Positions 1-8,585 of a stretch of DNA of 25,830 nucleotides are shown here, piece after piece. How positions within the stretch are numbered: the first letter of the stretch is position 1; each line of letters opens with the position of its first letter. Under the pieces are notes generated by a model that saw nothing but the letters and a program-made list of their open reading frames with translations, had not been told where the DNA came from and searched no databases. Source of the DNA: a virus. The position numbers and the translations under genes are program-made. The stretch lies in the IMG/VR virus record IMGVR_UViG_3300030101_003003, positions 1 to 25,830 of that record; one strand, given 5' to 3'.

Positions 1-164
1 GTGCTTTGGTAGAGGGAGCAATCTTTCTCAAAGAACCTCCAGAAGTCGTCGCCCAATTTGAAGGTCGATTTAAGGAGGCGATTGCTCGTATGAAAAATAT
101 ATCAGAAGGTCGTGGCACACGCGACGAATACAGATACGATCAAGTCCGCACTAGCGTGACTTAA
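1..164 (+). CDS. C-terminal end of an unidentified phage protein (partial)
   Basis: An open frame enters from the window edge (first full codon at base 3) and stops at TAA 162-164, giving about 53 residues. The fragment is charged and helical-looking, with an acidic/basic stretch (FEGRFKEAIARMK) and the end RYDQVRTSVT. The stop shares its last base with the ATG of the next gene, so the two are translationally coupled in the virion operon. I do not recognise the family. Its place just upstream of tail and decoration genes suggests a head-tail adaptor or other structural protein, but that is inference only. Confidence 0.6.
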   Translation, partial: ALVEGAIFLKEPPEVVAQFEGRFKEAIARMKNISEGRGTRDEYRYDQVRTSVT

Positions 165-880
165 TGGTATTAGAACACTTAGAAGGAAAAACAGTAGCTA
201 TAATTGGCCTGGGTGTGTCACAGGTAGATTTTGCAATAGGTTTAGAAAACTCACGAGAGTGGGACGAGATATGGTGTATCAACTCAGCTGGGTTAGTCTA
301 TCCGGCTGATAGGATTTTTGCATTAGATCCAGCTAGTCGATTCTTTGACTCAGACGATGCTGGTAAGCAAACAAATGCAATGATTAAGTTAATGTCGGAA
401 TCAGATGTGCCTATATACACTTGTGAAGAAGATCCTAGAATAAGGAATCCTATCAGGTACCCGGTTGAGGAAGTATGTAACGCAACAAAATGTGCATACA
501 TGAACACAACTGTAGCTTTTGCGATCGCTTATGCTTTGTATAACAAAGTAGGGCGGATAGATCTGTTTGGTATAGACTTTTCTTACAAACAAAACATGCA
601 CTTTGCAGAAGCCGGCAGAGCTTGTGTGGAATTTTGGATCAGCAAATGTATGAGCGAGGACATAATTGTTGGAATTAGCGGAAGATCCACAGTGTTAGAT
701 TCAAACGTGCCAGCAACAGAAAAACTTTATGGCTTTCATAGATTGGATAAACCGCTGGTGGCGGTACCACATGAGGGTAAATTTATAATTGGGCCTTTTG
801 ACGAAATCAATGACCAACTAGAAGAGTTTGGTTTGAAAATAAATGAGGATGTCGTGCCACCAGAACCATATAAGGGATAA
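164..880 (+). CDS. DUF115/MptE-like Rossmann-fold protein in the virion operon
   Basis: This 238-residue protein opens with a nucleotide-binding-like strand-loop (VAIIGLGVSQVDFA, residues 11-24), followed by EIWCINSAG and DRIFALDP. Later it has NTTVAFAIAYALYNKVGRI and then LFGIDFSY at about 134-141, ending in an acidic C-terminal tail. The combination of a GxG-type loop, a 'CIN' strand and a late 'GIDF' strand resembles the DUF115 / 6-hydroxymethylpterin-kinase-like superfamily, which also resembles GT42 sialyltransferases in fold. In those families the domain binds a nucleotide or nucleotide-sugar. Here it sits between structural genes with a 1-base overlap upstream and a 2-base gap downstream, so a role in particle assembly or glycan modification is possible. 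The exact reaction cannot be read from the sequence. Confidence 0.65.
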   Translation: MVLEHLEGKTVAIIGLGVSQVDFAIGLENSREWDEIWCINSAGLVYPADRIFALDPASRFFDSDDAGKQTNAMIKLMSESDVPIYTCEEDPRIRNPIRYPVEEVCNATKCAYMNTTVAFAIAYALYNKVGRIDLFGIDFSYKQNMHFAEAGRACVEFWISKCMSEDIIVGISGRSTVLDSNVPATEKLYGFHRLDKPLVAVPHEGKFIIGPFDEINDQLEEFGLKINEDVVPPEPYKG

Positions 881-882
881 GC

Positions 883-1170
883 ATGAGTAACAAAGGTGAT
901 TTTGTATTAGGTAATATTGAGGTACATTCAACACAAAACAAAGGTCACGATCCAGAGTTTTGGGCAGCACAAGCAACAAAAAAGATAGTAAGTATATCGG
1001 ATGATGCGCCAGATCACATAAGACAACAAGCTCTAGCTTTTCAAAATCAAGTTTATACTGTAATCTTGTATGCTATGAAGAACGCGATTAAGTCGCAAAA
1101 TACGACTTACTCGAATATACTTAGTGAACAAGGCCATGAAGACATGGCTAAAATATTGAAGGAGCTATAA
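883..1170 (+). CDS. Small conserved-looking phage protein of unknown function
   Basis: 95 residues, soluble, with no membrane segment. The centre (residues 30-70) looks like two helices (DDAPDHIRQQALAFQNQVYT and VILYAMKNAIKSQ), followed by a Gly-His pair in the tail (SEQGHEDMAKILKEL). Small proteins with this 'H.PEFWA ... GH.DMA' layout are familiar to me from marine phage virion operons, where they have no assigned function. The start follows the previous stop by two bases (GGGATAAGCATG), and the stop TAA overlaps the ATG of the next gene (TAATG), so it is co-translated with the structural genes. It may be a virion component or assembly factor; this is inferred only from position. Confidence 0.75.
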   Translation: MSNKGDFVLGNIEVHSTQNKGHDPEFWAAQATKKIVSISDDAPDHIRQQALAFQNQVYTVILYAMKNAIKSQNTTYSNILSEQGHEDMAKILKEL

Positions 1171-1595
1171 TGGCAATATCATCAGCAATATGCACGAGCT
1201 TCAAACAAGAACTTCTTGTTGAGGGGCATAATCTTACCAATGGTGCTGACAGCATCAAACTAGCGCTTTATACAAGCTCTGCAACTCTAGGGGCAACTAC
1301 AACTGCTTTTGTAACTACAGGGCAAGCGTCAGGAACTAACTATACGTCCGGGGGTAGTGCGCTAACTAACGTAACACCTACAACGTCAGGAACCACAGCA
1401 ATAGTAGATTTTGCGGATCTTACTTTTGGGACGGCTACTGTTACAGCTAGGGGATGTCTGATTTATAACTCTACAAATTCTAACAAAGCTATAGCTGCAA
1501 TAGATTTTGGTGGAGATAAAACCTCAACAGCTGGTGATTTTACGATTGTGTTTCCAGCTGCAACTGCAACTGGAGCCATTATCAGATTAGCTTAG
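1170..1595 (+). CDS. Small beta-rich virion structural protein, decoration/fibre-like
   Basis: 141 residues, dominated by Ser, Thr, Ala and Gly with few charged residues, which is typical of beta-structured capsid decoration or tail proteins. It begins MAISSAICTSFKQELL, then has KLALYTSSATLGATTTAF, a central TNYTSGGSALTNV, RGCLIYNSTNSNKAIA and DFGGDKTSTAGDFTIVFPA before ending IRLA. I recognise this layout as one that recurs in marine tailed-phage virion modules, where it is labelled only as a structural protein. It overlaps the upstream gene by one base (TAATG). Exact placement in the particle is unknown. Confidence 0.75.
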   Translation: MAISSAICTSFKQELLVEGHNLTNGADSIKLALYTSSATLGATTTAFVTTGQASGTNYTSGGSALTNVTPTTSGTTAIVDFADLTFGTATVTARGCLIYNSTNSNKAIAAIDFGGDKTSTAGDFTIVFPAATATGAIIRLA

Positions 1596-1609
1596 AGCGT
1601 TTTTGGATA

Positions 1610-1618
1610 TGTTAGAAT
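1610..1618 (+). promoter_or_regulatory. Extended -10 candidate promoter giving a leaderless start
   Basis: The sequence TGTTAGAAT reads as an extended -10 element (TGn-TAGAAT). Only six bases (CTAACT) separate it from the ATG at 1625, so a transcript starting at the usual distance would begin at or next to the A of the ATG. No Shine-Dalgarno sequence is present. A short dyad (GTTAG-AAT-CTAAC, 1611-1623) overlaps the element. The same CTAACT-ATG arrangement behind an extended -10 occurs at 12317-12335. This is a sequence-only prediction. Confidence 0.4.
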
Positions 1619-1624
1619 CTAACT

Positions 1625-3517
1625 ATGCCTCTAACCAAATTAAATTTTAGACCAGGAATCAATAAAGAGGAAACTGACTACTCGAATGAGGGCGGATGGG
1701 TAGACGGCGATAAAATTAGATTTCGTAAAGGTCGTGTCGAAAAAATAGGTGGATGGGAGAAGTTTTCACCTAATTCAATAATAGGCTCTGCTAGAGCTTT
1801 ACATTCATGGATTTCATTAGAAGGCCGTAAGTATCTTGGTATAGGCACTACTAATAAATACTATATAGAAGAGGGCGGCAACTATAACGATGTAACTCCA
1901 ATAAGAAAAACCACAACTAATGCGGCTACATTTGCAGCCACCAATGGATCCTCAACAATTACAGTGACAGATGCTAGTCATGGTGCGGTTAATGGTGATT
2001 TTGTAACATTCTCCAGTGCCGTCTCTTTAGGCGGTAATATAACGGCGGCAGTTCTAAACCAAGAGTATCAAATAGATACAGTAACCGCTACAAACACATA
2101 CACAATAACTGCAAAAGACACATCTGGCTCGACTGTTACTGCCAATGGAAGTGACTCAAGCAATGGTGGATCTGCGACAGATGCGGTTTATCAGATAAAC
2201 TCAGGGTTAGATGTATTCGTATCTTCTACGGGTTGGGGTGTTGGTACATGGGGAGCTGGCAGCTGGGGTTCATCTACATCATTATCTGTTACTAATCAAT
2301 TACGCCTATGGACACACGATAATTTTGGAGAGGATTTAATTATTAATGCACGAGGCGGTGGCATATTTAGATGGAAGGAAAACGATGGCACGTCCACGAG
2401 AGCTGTGACTTTATCCGGTGTTACGGGAGCTAATTTAGTGCCTACAGTGGGTTTACAAGTTATAACCTCTGAAACAGATCGGCACTTGATTGTTTTAGGT
2501 GCGGATCCGATTAGTAGTGGATCAAGGACAGGATCCGTTGATCCCATGTTAGTAGCGTTTAGCGATCAAGAAAACGAGTTAGAGTTTGAACCTCTTACAA
2601 CAAATACAGCTGGATCTTTAAGACTTTCCTCTGGTTCATCGATAATCGGTGGATTAAAAGCCAGACAAGAGGTGTTGATTTGGACAGATACCTCTCTGTA
2701 CTCAATGAATTTTATTGGACCACCTTTAACTTTTGCTATAAATCTTATTAATGAAGGTGCCGGATTGATTGGTCCTAAAGCAGCAGTCAATTCACCGCGA
2801 GGTGTTTTTTATATGTCTAAAAAAGGCTTTTACTTTTATAACGGAGCCGTCCAAAAAATACCTTGTTCCGTGCAAGATCACGTCTTCTCAGATCTTGATG
2901 AAGGACAGGCCTTCAAGTGCTTTGCTGGATTAAATGAGGAGTTTTCTGAGGTTTGGTTTTTTTATCCTTCATTGACTGATAACGAGACAGAAATATCTAG
3001 ATACGTCATATATAACTACGAGGAACAATCTTGGAGCGTTGGATCCTTAGAAAGATACAGTTGGTTAGCAGCTGGTGTTTTAGATAAACCTGTAGCTGGA
3101 GGTGAGGCATCATCAACTAAGTTCATATATGAACATGAAAAAGGATTTAATGACGACCAGAGCGCAATGGATGGAGTGTTCGTGGAGTCTGCTGATATTG
3201 ATATATCGGATGGTGATAACTTTGTGTTTTTGAAAAAAATACTGCCAGATATACTTTTTGTTAATGATAGAGGCACAAGCCAAGATGCAACCATAAACGT
3301 AGTTGTGAAAAGAAGAGATTTTAATAATCTTACCTTATCAACAGATTCAACCTCACAAATTACAGCTTCGAGCACATTTAGCTCGTTAAGGACCAGAGCA
3401 AGGCAGTTTGTTTTGCGGTTTGAATCAGACGACGATAATAGTGAGGTAAACCGCAAAAATTACAAATGGAGGTTGGGTAACACAAGAGTTGAAGTACAGC
3501 CGTCTGGTAGGAGATAG
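1625..3517 (+). CDS. Tail/DNA-stabilisation protein, P22 gp10-like
   Basis: 630 residues. The N-terminus (LNFRPGINKEETDYSNEGGW, then DGDKIRFRKGRVEKIGGWEKF) matches the start I associate with marine-phage relatives of the P22 gp10 'packaged DNA stabilisation' tail protein, which closes the portal channel and binds the tail needle and tailspikes. The rest is beta-rich with repeated W-x-G and aromatic strands (for example GVGTWGAGSWGSSTS near 200, then KYLGIGTTNKYYI, EVLIWTDTSLYSMNFIG and VFYMSKKGFYFYNG), consistent with a propeller-like body. Residues about 100-190 form a Thr/Ser-rich insert that could be an added Ig-like domain. No Shine-Dalgarno is visible; see the candidate leaderless promoter just upstream. 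It is followed immediately by a small tail-associated gene. P22 homology is inferred from pattern and position. Confidence 0.6.
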   Translation: MPLTKLNFRPGINKEETDYSNEGGWVDGDKIRFRKGRVEKIGGWEKFSPNSIIGSARALHSWISLEGRKYLGIGTTNKYYIEEGGNYNDVTPIRKTTTNAATFAATNGSSTITVTDASHGAVNGDFVTFSSAVSLGGNITAAVLNQEYQIDTVTATNTYTITAKDTSGSTVTANGSDSSNGGSATDAVYQINSGLDVFVSSTGWGVGTWGAGSWGSSTSLSVTNQLRLWTHDNFGEDLIINARGGGIFRWKENDGTSTRAVTLSGVTGANLVPTVGLQVITSETDRHLIVLGADPISSGSRTGSVDPMLVAFSDQENELEFEPLTTNTAGSLRLSSGSSIIGGLKARQEVLIWTDTSLYSMNFIGPPLTFAINLINEGAGLIGPKAAVNSPRGVFYMSKKGFYFYNGAVQKIPCSVQDHVFSDLDEGQAFKCFAGLNEEFSEVWFFYPSLTDNETEISRYVIYNYEEQSWSVGSLERYSWLAAGVLDKPVAGGEASSTKFIYEHEKGFNDDQSAMDGVFVESADIDISDGDNFVFLKKILPDILFVNDRGTSQDATINVVVKRRDFNNLTLSTDSTSQITASSTFSSLRTRARQFVLRFESDDDNSEVNRKNYKWRLGNTRVEVQPSGRR

Positions 3518-3829
3518 ATGAGTAAATTACTACAGACAAGATTACCTTTTGCCCAGGGTGATACAGTAAACGCTGATACCTTCAACAGACTTGTAAGGAT
3601 ACTTGAGCTTAATTTAGGATCTGTAGATCCAAACGCCATACAAATATTTAATTCTACAGAGATCGGCGAATTGCAATTTGCTACCGGAGCGATTATATTT
3701 AACTCCACAACAGAGGTTCACCAGGGGTTTGACGGGACAGAGTTTAGAAATCTTTACGAACATCAAACTTACCCTACTGGATTGTCTGCTACAATGATTT
3801 TAGGAACAGTAACAGTGAGTACACCATGA
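3518..3829 (+). CDS. Small tail-associated protein of unknown function
   Basis: 103 residues, mixed alpha/beta, with no membrane segment. Features visible are LPFAQGDTVNADTFNRLVRILELNLGSVDP at about 9-38 and then a beta-rich C-terminal half with ATGAIIFNSTTEVHQGFDG and FRNLYEHQTYP. It begins one base after the gp10-like stop and overlaps the next gene by four bases (ATGA), so it is produced with the tail proteins. The segment ELQFATGAIIFNSTTEVHQGF resembles the short repeats often found where fibres attach to tails, but this is only an impression. No family was recognised. Confidence 0.7.
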   Translation: MSKLLQTRLPFAQGDTVNADTFNRLVRILELNLGSVDPNAIQIFNSTEIGELQFATGAIIFNSTTEVHQGFDGTEFRNLYEHQTYPTGLSATMILGTVTVSTP

Positions 3830-6054
3830 GTGCATTAGAAGACAGTTTAAGAGCAGTATATAAATTACCACAAAGAGATCCGGGTGCTAGAGGAATAGAT
3901 TTTGGAGGCGGTCAAACGGCTACTGCCACGACATTTTTACAAAAAGCTCAAGAGCAGCCAGAGCTTCAAAATACACCTGAGTTTCAAGTAGCAACAGCTA
4001 TGACAGAACAGCCAGAATTTACACAAGAAGATCAAGAGACATTAGACAGATTATTAAAACAAGAGGCAGCGTTAGAGTCCGCTCCTCTAGGCCCGTTAGC
4101 TCAGGAGCTAAGAGCGCAAGGTTTGGAAGAAGATACTGAACTTGCTCACGTTCGTCTCGGTGAAGTTATCTTACCTCCTGAGTTTTTGGACGACGACAAA
4201 TTTGCCACGACAATAGAAAATAAATTTAAAGCAGAGGGTATTAACCCGGAAGAAGCTGTAGTTGGAGGCATAGGTTCACTTAACCCTGGCACCGGATTAC
4301 AACAGTTTTTTCTCAAGAAGATTGCCAAAGGTTTAAAAAAGGTAGTTAAGAAGGTCGCTCCCATAGCTGCATTTATACCTGGAGTTGGTACTGCTTTAGG
4401 TGGTGTTTTAGGCGGTATAGGCGGTTTAGCTACTAAAATCCCAGGTATAGGAGGTGCTTTAGGTAGTCTAGGAAGCACTGTAGCTGGAGGTATAGCTAAT
4501 TTAGGAATACCCGGTATTTCTTCAATAGCTGGTGGCACCACAGGAGGTTTTGGTGGTATAGCTGATGCCTTAACTACAAAATCAGGCCTACTTGGTGGTG
4601 GTATGTTTGGAGAAACAGGATCAACCTATTTGGGTGGTCCCGAAGCTGGTAAAGGATTGGCGAACCGCTTGGGATTAGGTAGTGGAACTGCCGCTCAAGT
4701 AGAGGCATACCAAAAGGCTCAAAACGCACAAACATTGCTGAACAATTTTACTCCCGAACAAAGAGCGGTTATGGAAGCAAAGGCTCCCGGACAATTAAGG
4801 TATTTAGAAAATTTAGCAGCCGGTGGCGCAAGCACAGGTTTTATGAGCAACGTGGGTAGTATATTTGGCGGAGGTCAACAACAACAGTTGTATGACGCGC
4901 AAGGCAATCCAGTGCAACAAAGAGGTGGTATATTAAGTAACATTCTAGGTGGCGGAACTGGCGGAGCTGGCGGAGGTGGTTTTGGCAACTTTGCTAAATT
5001 AGCTGGGATTGGTGCTTTATCTGCTGGTTTAGGCAAGTTGGCTTTTGAGGATGCTAAAAAACAAAAAGGCGCAGCTTTAACACCATTAACAACTATGAGC
5101 CCCACGGGCAGATACAACATAGAAGCTGAGATAGCCAGAAGAATGGGCCAAGCAAGACCTAACCCGGTTGAGTTTGGTTTACTGCCAGAAGGCACTTTGC
5201 CTGTGTTATCAGGCGGACAACCAAGACAAGCAGCTTTGGGCGGTGCCATAGAAGAATTACAAGGCGGTATGGCTAGAGGTATGCAAGACGGCGGAGAAAT
5301 GGCTAACAGAATGAGTGGCTTTGCTATGCGTATGAAAATGGCAGACGACAAAATAGATGCCATGGTGCCAACCAGAAGAGAGACGGGCGCTGTAGTAAAT
5401 GAAAGGCAATTACCTCCAGGCGGCATGAGAGATACCATGATACAAGCTCTGTTGCCAGAATCGATAGAAGATATGTTTAGATCCGAAAGAGTTTTGGATT
5501 TTGAAAAAGCAGCAAACGATTTTGCTGGTGCATTATTGCGTGTTGAATCCGGAGCTGTGATTACAGATGATGAACTAGACTTTGTAATGCGTACTTACAT
5601 GCCTAAACCCGGAGATTCACAAAGTACAATACTTGAAAAATCAAACGCAAGAAAAAGAGTTATACAATCTTTGATGCCTAAACAAGAAACTAAAAGCAAA
5701 GGCATTGGACCTATGATGGCTATGATGGGCGGTGGTCCGATTATGGCTTACGCACAAGGTGGAGCCGTAGCCATGCAAGAAGGCGGTGAATTAGATCCGA
5801 GCCAGTTTCCTAGAATGGATGGTGACATAAATGGTCCAGGGACAGAAAAAAGTGACGATATACCAGCTATGCTATCAGACGGCGAGTTTGTAATGACAGC
5901 GAGAGCAGTTAGGGGCGCTGGTTCTTATGAAATGAAAACAGAACCAGGCGGTATCATTAACTTAGTACCAAGTTTAGAGGAGGATAGGGAGAGAGGCATG
6001 GACGTTATGTATAAGGTTATGGACACCTTTAGCGGCCAAGCACAACCCTCATAA
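3826..6054 (+). CDS. Large internal/ejection-type virion protein with glycine-rich hydrophobic core
   Basis: 742 residues. Residues about 105-165 carry LAHVRLGEVILPPEFL and SLNPGTGLQQFFLKK, a signature I associate with marine-phage structural proteins. Residues 165-260 are a Lys patch followed by a long Gly/Ala/Ile stretch (GVGTALGGVLGGIGG) that could insert in a membrane. At 564-620 a motif LRVESGAVITDDELDF ... YMPKPGD resembles one in the protein encoded at 8585-9190. Near 677-699 comes DDIPAMLSDGEFVMTARAV, another recurrent phage structural motif. The composition and its position among other repetitive proteins fit a DNA-ejection or tail-internal protein that would leave the capsid with DNA. 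The catalytic content, if any, is not evident. Start ATG overlaps the previous stop by four bases. Confidence 0.65.
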   Translation: MSALEDSLRAVYKLPQRDPGARGIDFGGGQTATATTFLQKAQEQPELQNTPEFQVATAMTEQPEFTQEDQETLDRLLKQEAALESAPLGPLAQELRAQGLEEDTELAHVRLGEVILPPEFLDDDKFATTIENKFKAEGINPEEAVVGGIGSLNPGTGLQQFFLKKIAKGLKKVVKKVAPIAAFIPGVGTALGGVLGGIGGLATKIPGIGGALGSLGSTVAGGIANLGIPGISSIAGGTTGGFGGIADALTTKSGLLGGGMFGETGSTYLGGPEAGKGLANRLGLGSGTAAQVEAYQKAQNAQTLLNNFTPEQRAVMEAKAPGQLRYLENLAAGGASTGFMSNVGSIFGGGQQQQLYDAQGNPVQQRGGILSNILGGGTGGAGGGGFGNFAKLAGIGALSAGLGKLAFEDAKKQKGAALTPLTTMSPTGRYNIEAEIARRMGQARPNPVEFGLLPEGTLPVLSGGQPRQAALGGAIEELQGGMARGMQDGGEMANRMSGFAMRMKMADDKIDAMVPTRRETGAVVNERQLPPGGMRDTMIQALLPESIEDMFRSERVLDFEKAANDFAGALLRVESGAVITDDELDFVMRTYMPKPGDSQSTILEKSNARKRVIQSLMPKQETKSKGIGPMMAMMGGGPIMAYAQGGAVAMQEGGELDPSQFPRMDGDINGPGTEKSDDIPAMLSDGEFVMTARAVRGAGSYEMKTEPGGIINLVPSLEEDRERGMDVMYKVMDTFSGQAQPS

Positions 6055-6057
6055 GAT

Positions 6058-7773
6058 ATGGCTATAGGAATAAATAAAAGAATAAAAAGAATTAAGAGCT
6101 TACCCTTAGATCCATCTTTACCAGTCATTAGACCACAAACAACGCCTCTGCCTACACAGATAGGCGGTATTGGTTCAATGTTACCTATGCAAACTATCAC
6201 TTTGCCGAATGGACAAACAGTTCAGATTCCCGAAATAAACATGGAAGAGGTTAATGCTAATTTATTAGCTGCTGGTATAACTCCACAAGTATCTACACCA
6301 GCAATTACACCCTCTTTAGATACTGCCAATCCTGATTTTTTTAATCCAGATGGAACACCCAAGATTATGGAAATGGGCGTTGGATTTCCAGGAGGACCTT
6401 CTTTTCCAGAATTACCAGCTACAACATTACCAGATCTTCCGGGCACAGGTAGCCTTGTAACTCCACCACCTGTAACAACACCAACTCCAGTAGAAACAGT
6501 AGGTGCTGGCTTTGATCCGACGCAAGGCGGAACTTTACCGGGTGGTATTAAAACAATGCCAATTGATATACCTCCCCCAACATATACACCTCCACCAGCA
6601 CCAAGAGAGGATATGCCTTTTGTGCCTAGTGTTAGACAGGTAGCCACAGGATTAGATCCTTTAACAGAACAATTATTATTTGGTTTGGGTGGAGAAGGTG
6701 GATTTATACCAGGCGCTATGCGAGCTGCCGAAAAGGTTTTCTTCGATGAAGAAGGCAAGCCAGTAGTAATAGAAGAACAAGTAGCTGGTTTTTCTCCAGA
6801 TCAACTCAGAGCTCAAGAGCTTGCCAGACAAGGTGTTGGCATCCAAGATCGTTTCATAAGTGGCGCTGAAGGCGCTTTTGGGCAAGGTATAGATGCGCTA
6901 AGATCTGGATTCGGTAGAGCCAGAGGTTTAGCGGGTGAGGGTTTACAAGCAACAAGAACTGGCGTAGGCCAGTTACAACGTGGTTTGGGTGAGTCGGCTG
7001 ACATACTGAGAGGAACCATAGGTGGTTATGACCAGGGCATGACTGACAGATTTTACAATCCTTTTGAAGATAGAGTCGTACAACAAACAATAGACGATAT
7101 TATGGAAGCCGGGGCAAAACAAGACATTGCTGCCAGAGCTGGTGATATTGGAAGAGGCGGTGAGTCAGCATTTGGCTCCAGAGCGCGTTTAGGCGCTTCT
7201 GAGCGTCAAGAAGCCCTCGGTAGAGGTTTAGCTGAGGCTTTGGGCGGAATACGCGCTAGAGGCTTCTCTGAGGCCCAACAGACAGGTTTAGGTGAGTTTG
7301 CTAGACAAAGAGCAGCAGAAAGAGCTGCGGCTTCTGGATTGGCGGGTTTAACCGGGCAAGGATTTACAGGACAACAAGCGTTGGCTGGAGCTTTGACTGG
7401 ATTAGGTGGTATGGAATCACAGTTGGCACAAAGACAACAAGCCGCTCAGTTTGGTTTAGGATCTGCATTACAAGGCTTAGGAGCGCAAGCTCAAGGTGCA
7501 AGCGCAGCGGATGTAGCACAGCTTTACGGCATGGGCACACAACAACAAGCTCTTTCACAAGCACAACTAGACGCACAAAGAAGGAACCAGTTACAAGCAC
7601 AACAAGCACCATTGGCTCAGTACCAAGCGTTAGCACCATTCGTAAGTATGGCACCAGCTGGACAGTTCCAGACTGTGACAGACTTCGCACCGCCGCCTAG
7701 TCCAATGCAAGTGGGCATAGGAACCGGTTTATCAACTCTCGGAGCACTAGGTAACTTATATGGAGGAGGCTAA
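6058..7773 (+). CDS. Internal virion protein, proline-rich N-terminus and Ala/Gln helical C-terminus
   Basis: 571 residues in two parts. Residues 1-190 are low in charge and rich in Pro, Thr and Gly (LVTPPPVTTPTPVE, IDIPPPTYTPPPAPRE), probably an extended linker. Residues 210-571 are helical and rich in Ala, Gly, Gln and Arg, with RFYNPFEDRVVQQTIDDIME followed by SAFGSRARLGASERQEALGR; this 'NPYE-type ... VVQQTI' region is common in phage ejection proteins. Three bases separate it from the upstream stop, and it overlaps the next ATG by one base. I infer a role in the injected protein channel or core. Codon use matches its neighbours. Confidence 0.6.
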   Translation: MAIGINKRIKRIKSLPLDPSLPVIRPQTTPLPTQIGGIGSMLPMQTITLPNGQTVQIPEINMEEVNANLLAAGITPQVSTPAITPSLDTANPDFFNPDGTPKIMEMGVGFPGGPSFPELPATTLPDLPGTGSLVTPPPVTTPTPVETVGAGFDPTQGGTLPGGIKTMPIDIPPPTYTPPPAPREDMPFVPSVRQVATGLDPLTEQLLFGLGGEGGFIPGAMRAAEKVFFDEEGKPVVIEEQVAGFSPDQLRAQELARQGVGIQDRFISGAEGAFGQGIDALRSGFGRARGLAGEGLQATRTGVGQLQRGLGESADILRGTIGGYDQGMTDRFYNPFEDRVVQQTIDDIMEAGAKQDIAARAGDIGRGGESAFGSRARLGASERQEALGRGLAEALGGIRARGFSEAQQTGLGEFARQRAAERAAASGLAGLTGQGFTGQQALAGALTGLGGMESQLAQRQQAAQFGLGSALQGLGAQAQGASAADVAQLYGMGTQQQALSQAQLDAQRRNQLQAQQAPLAQYQALAPFVSMAPAGQFQTVTDFAPPPSPMQVGIGTGLSTLGALGNLYGGG

Positions 7774-8585
7774 TGGCTATTTCGAGAGCACAGATACCTG
7801 AGCAGATAGATGTCTTCGAAAATGGAGGCGAGGCAAGCATACCTTCCTCTTTAACTCCAGAAGACATAATCAATATATATGGGGCAGTACAAGCTGCTCC
7901 GGTTTCAGCAGCAGACATACAGGCCCAACAAGAACAAATTGCTGGTTTATTTCCACAACCCAGGAAAGCAAATTTTTTTGATTTGGCCTCAGAAGTAGGT
8001 GCTGGGTTAGTTGCCGGCGCAGCGGCACCAGGAGGATTTGGTGTCGGTTTAACAGCTGGCTTGCAATCCTTCAATGAAGTGGCACAGAAAAGACGTGCCG
8101 AAGCTGACAAGATAAGACAAGAAATGGCTGTTTTAGCTTATAAACAAGTAGAAGCGCGCAGACAAGAGCAATTAGCACAGTCAAAAGAAATATTACAAAT
8201 GCAGTTCAAAGCTGCTTTAGAAGGGCAAAGCGGATCAGATTTTGGTGGATCTGAGAGAGGTAAGGCTTTGGCTTTCATAGCTAGAGCTGAAAAAAACCCC
8301 TCTTTAAAAACTGTTCCGGATCCAGACAATCCAGGAAAAATGAAACCTAATCCAGATTATACAATCGCACTTCTGATAGCAAAACAAGAACGTATAGTAC
8401 AGACAGAAACAGGACAAATAAGAATACCTGGTATAGACATAGAGGGTGCTTTTGATTCTGCTGGCGTGGCTGGGCCTAAAGTTATAGATGGGAAAACTTA
8501 TACTCCAGTTCCAGGACAAACAGAAAAAGGCACTGGCAAACAAATCTATGAAGATTCAGACGGAAACAAGGTGGTATTAGACTAA
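7773..8585 (+). CDS. Internal virion protein of unknown function
   Basis: 270 residues. The N-terminal third contains SLTPEDIINIYGAVQAAP, then a Gly/Ala stretch (EVGAGLVAGAAAPGGFGVGLTAGL, about 74-97) that could touch membrane. A long predicted helix or coiled coil follows (about 98-150, rich in Gln, Arg, Lys and Glu). The C-terminus is a small beta-rich region (KVIDGKTYTPVPGQTEKGTG), with the look of a peptide-binding or capping module. It shares one base with both the upstream stop and the downstream ATG. Position between two ejection-type genes makes it a likely partner of those proteins. No family recognised. Confidence 0.65.
   Translation: MAISRAQIPEQIDVFENGGEASIPSSLTPEDIINIYGAVQAAPVSAADIQAQQEQIAGLFPQPRKANFFDLASEVGAGLVAGAAAPGGFGVGLTAGLQSFNEVAQKRRAEADKIRQEMAVLAYKQVEARRQEQLAQSKEILQMQFKAALEGQSGSDFGGSERGKALAFIARAEKNPSLKTVPDPDNPGKMKPNPDYTIALLIAKQERIVQTETGQIRIPGIDIEGAFDSAGVAGPKVIDGKTYTPVPGQTEKGTGKQIYEDSDGNKVVLD

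Noticed and set aside
4146-5438. Long minus-strand open frames (131 and 187 codons) opposite the 742-residue virion gene
   Set aside because: They are Pro/Ser/Leu-rich mirror frames of a Gly/Ala-rich gene, without ribosome binding sites or coherent domains.
6040-6060. A programmed frameshift joining the 742- and 571-residue virion genes
   Set aside because: The junction has an ordinary stop and a separate ATG three bases later, with no slippery heptamer visible.
6222-8110. Minus-strand and offset frames opposite the ejection genes
   Set aside because: Low-complexity antisense frames; the plus-strand genes have tight operon spacing and recognisable phage motifs.
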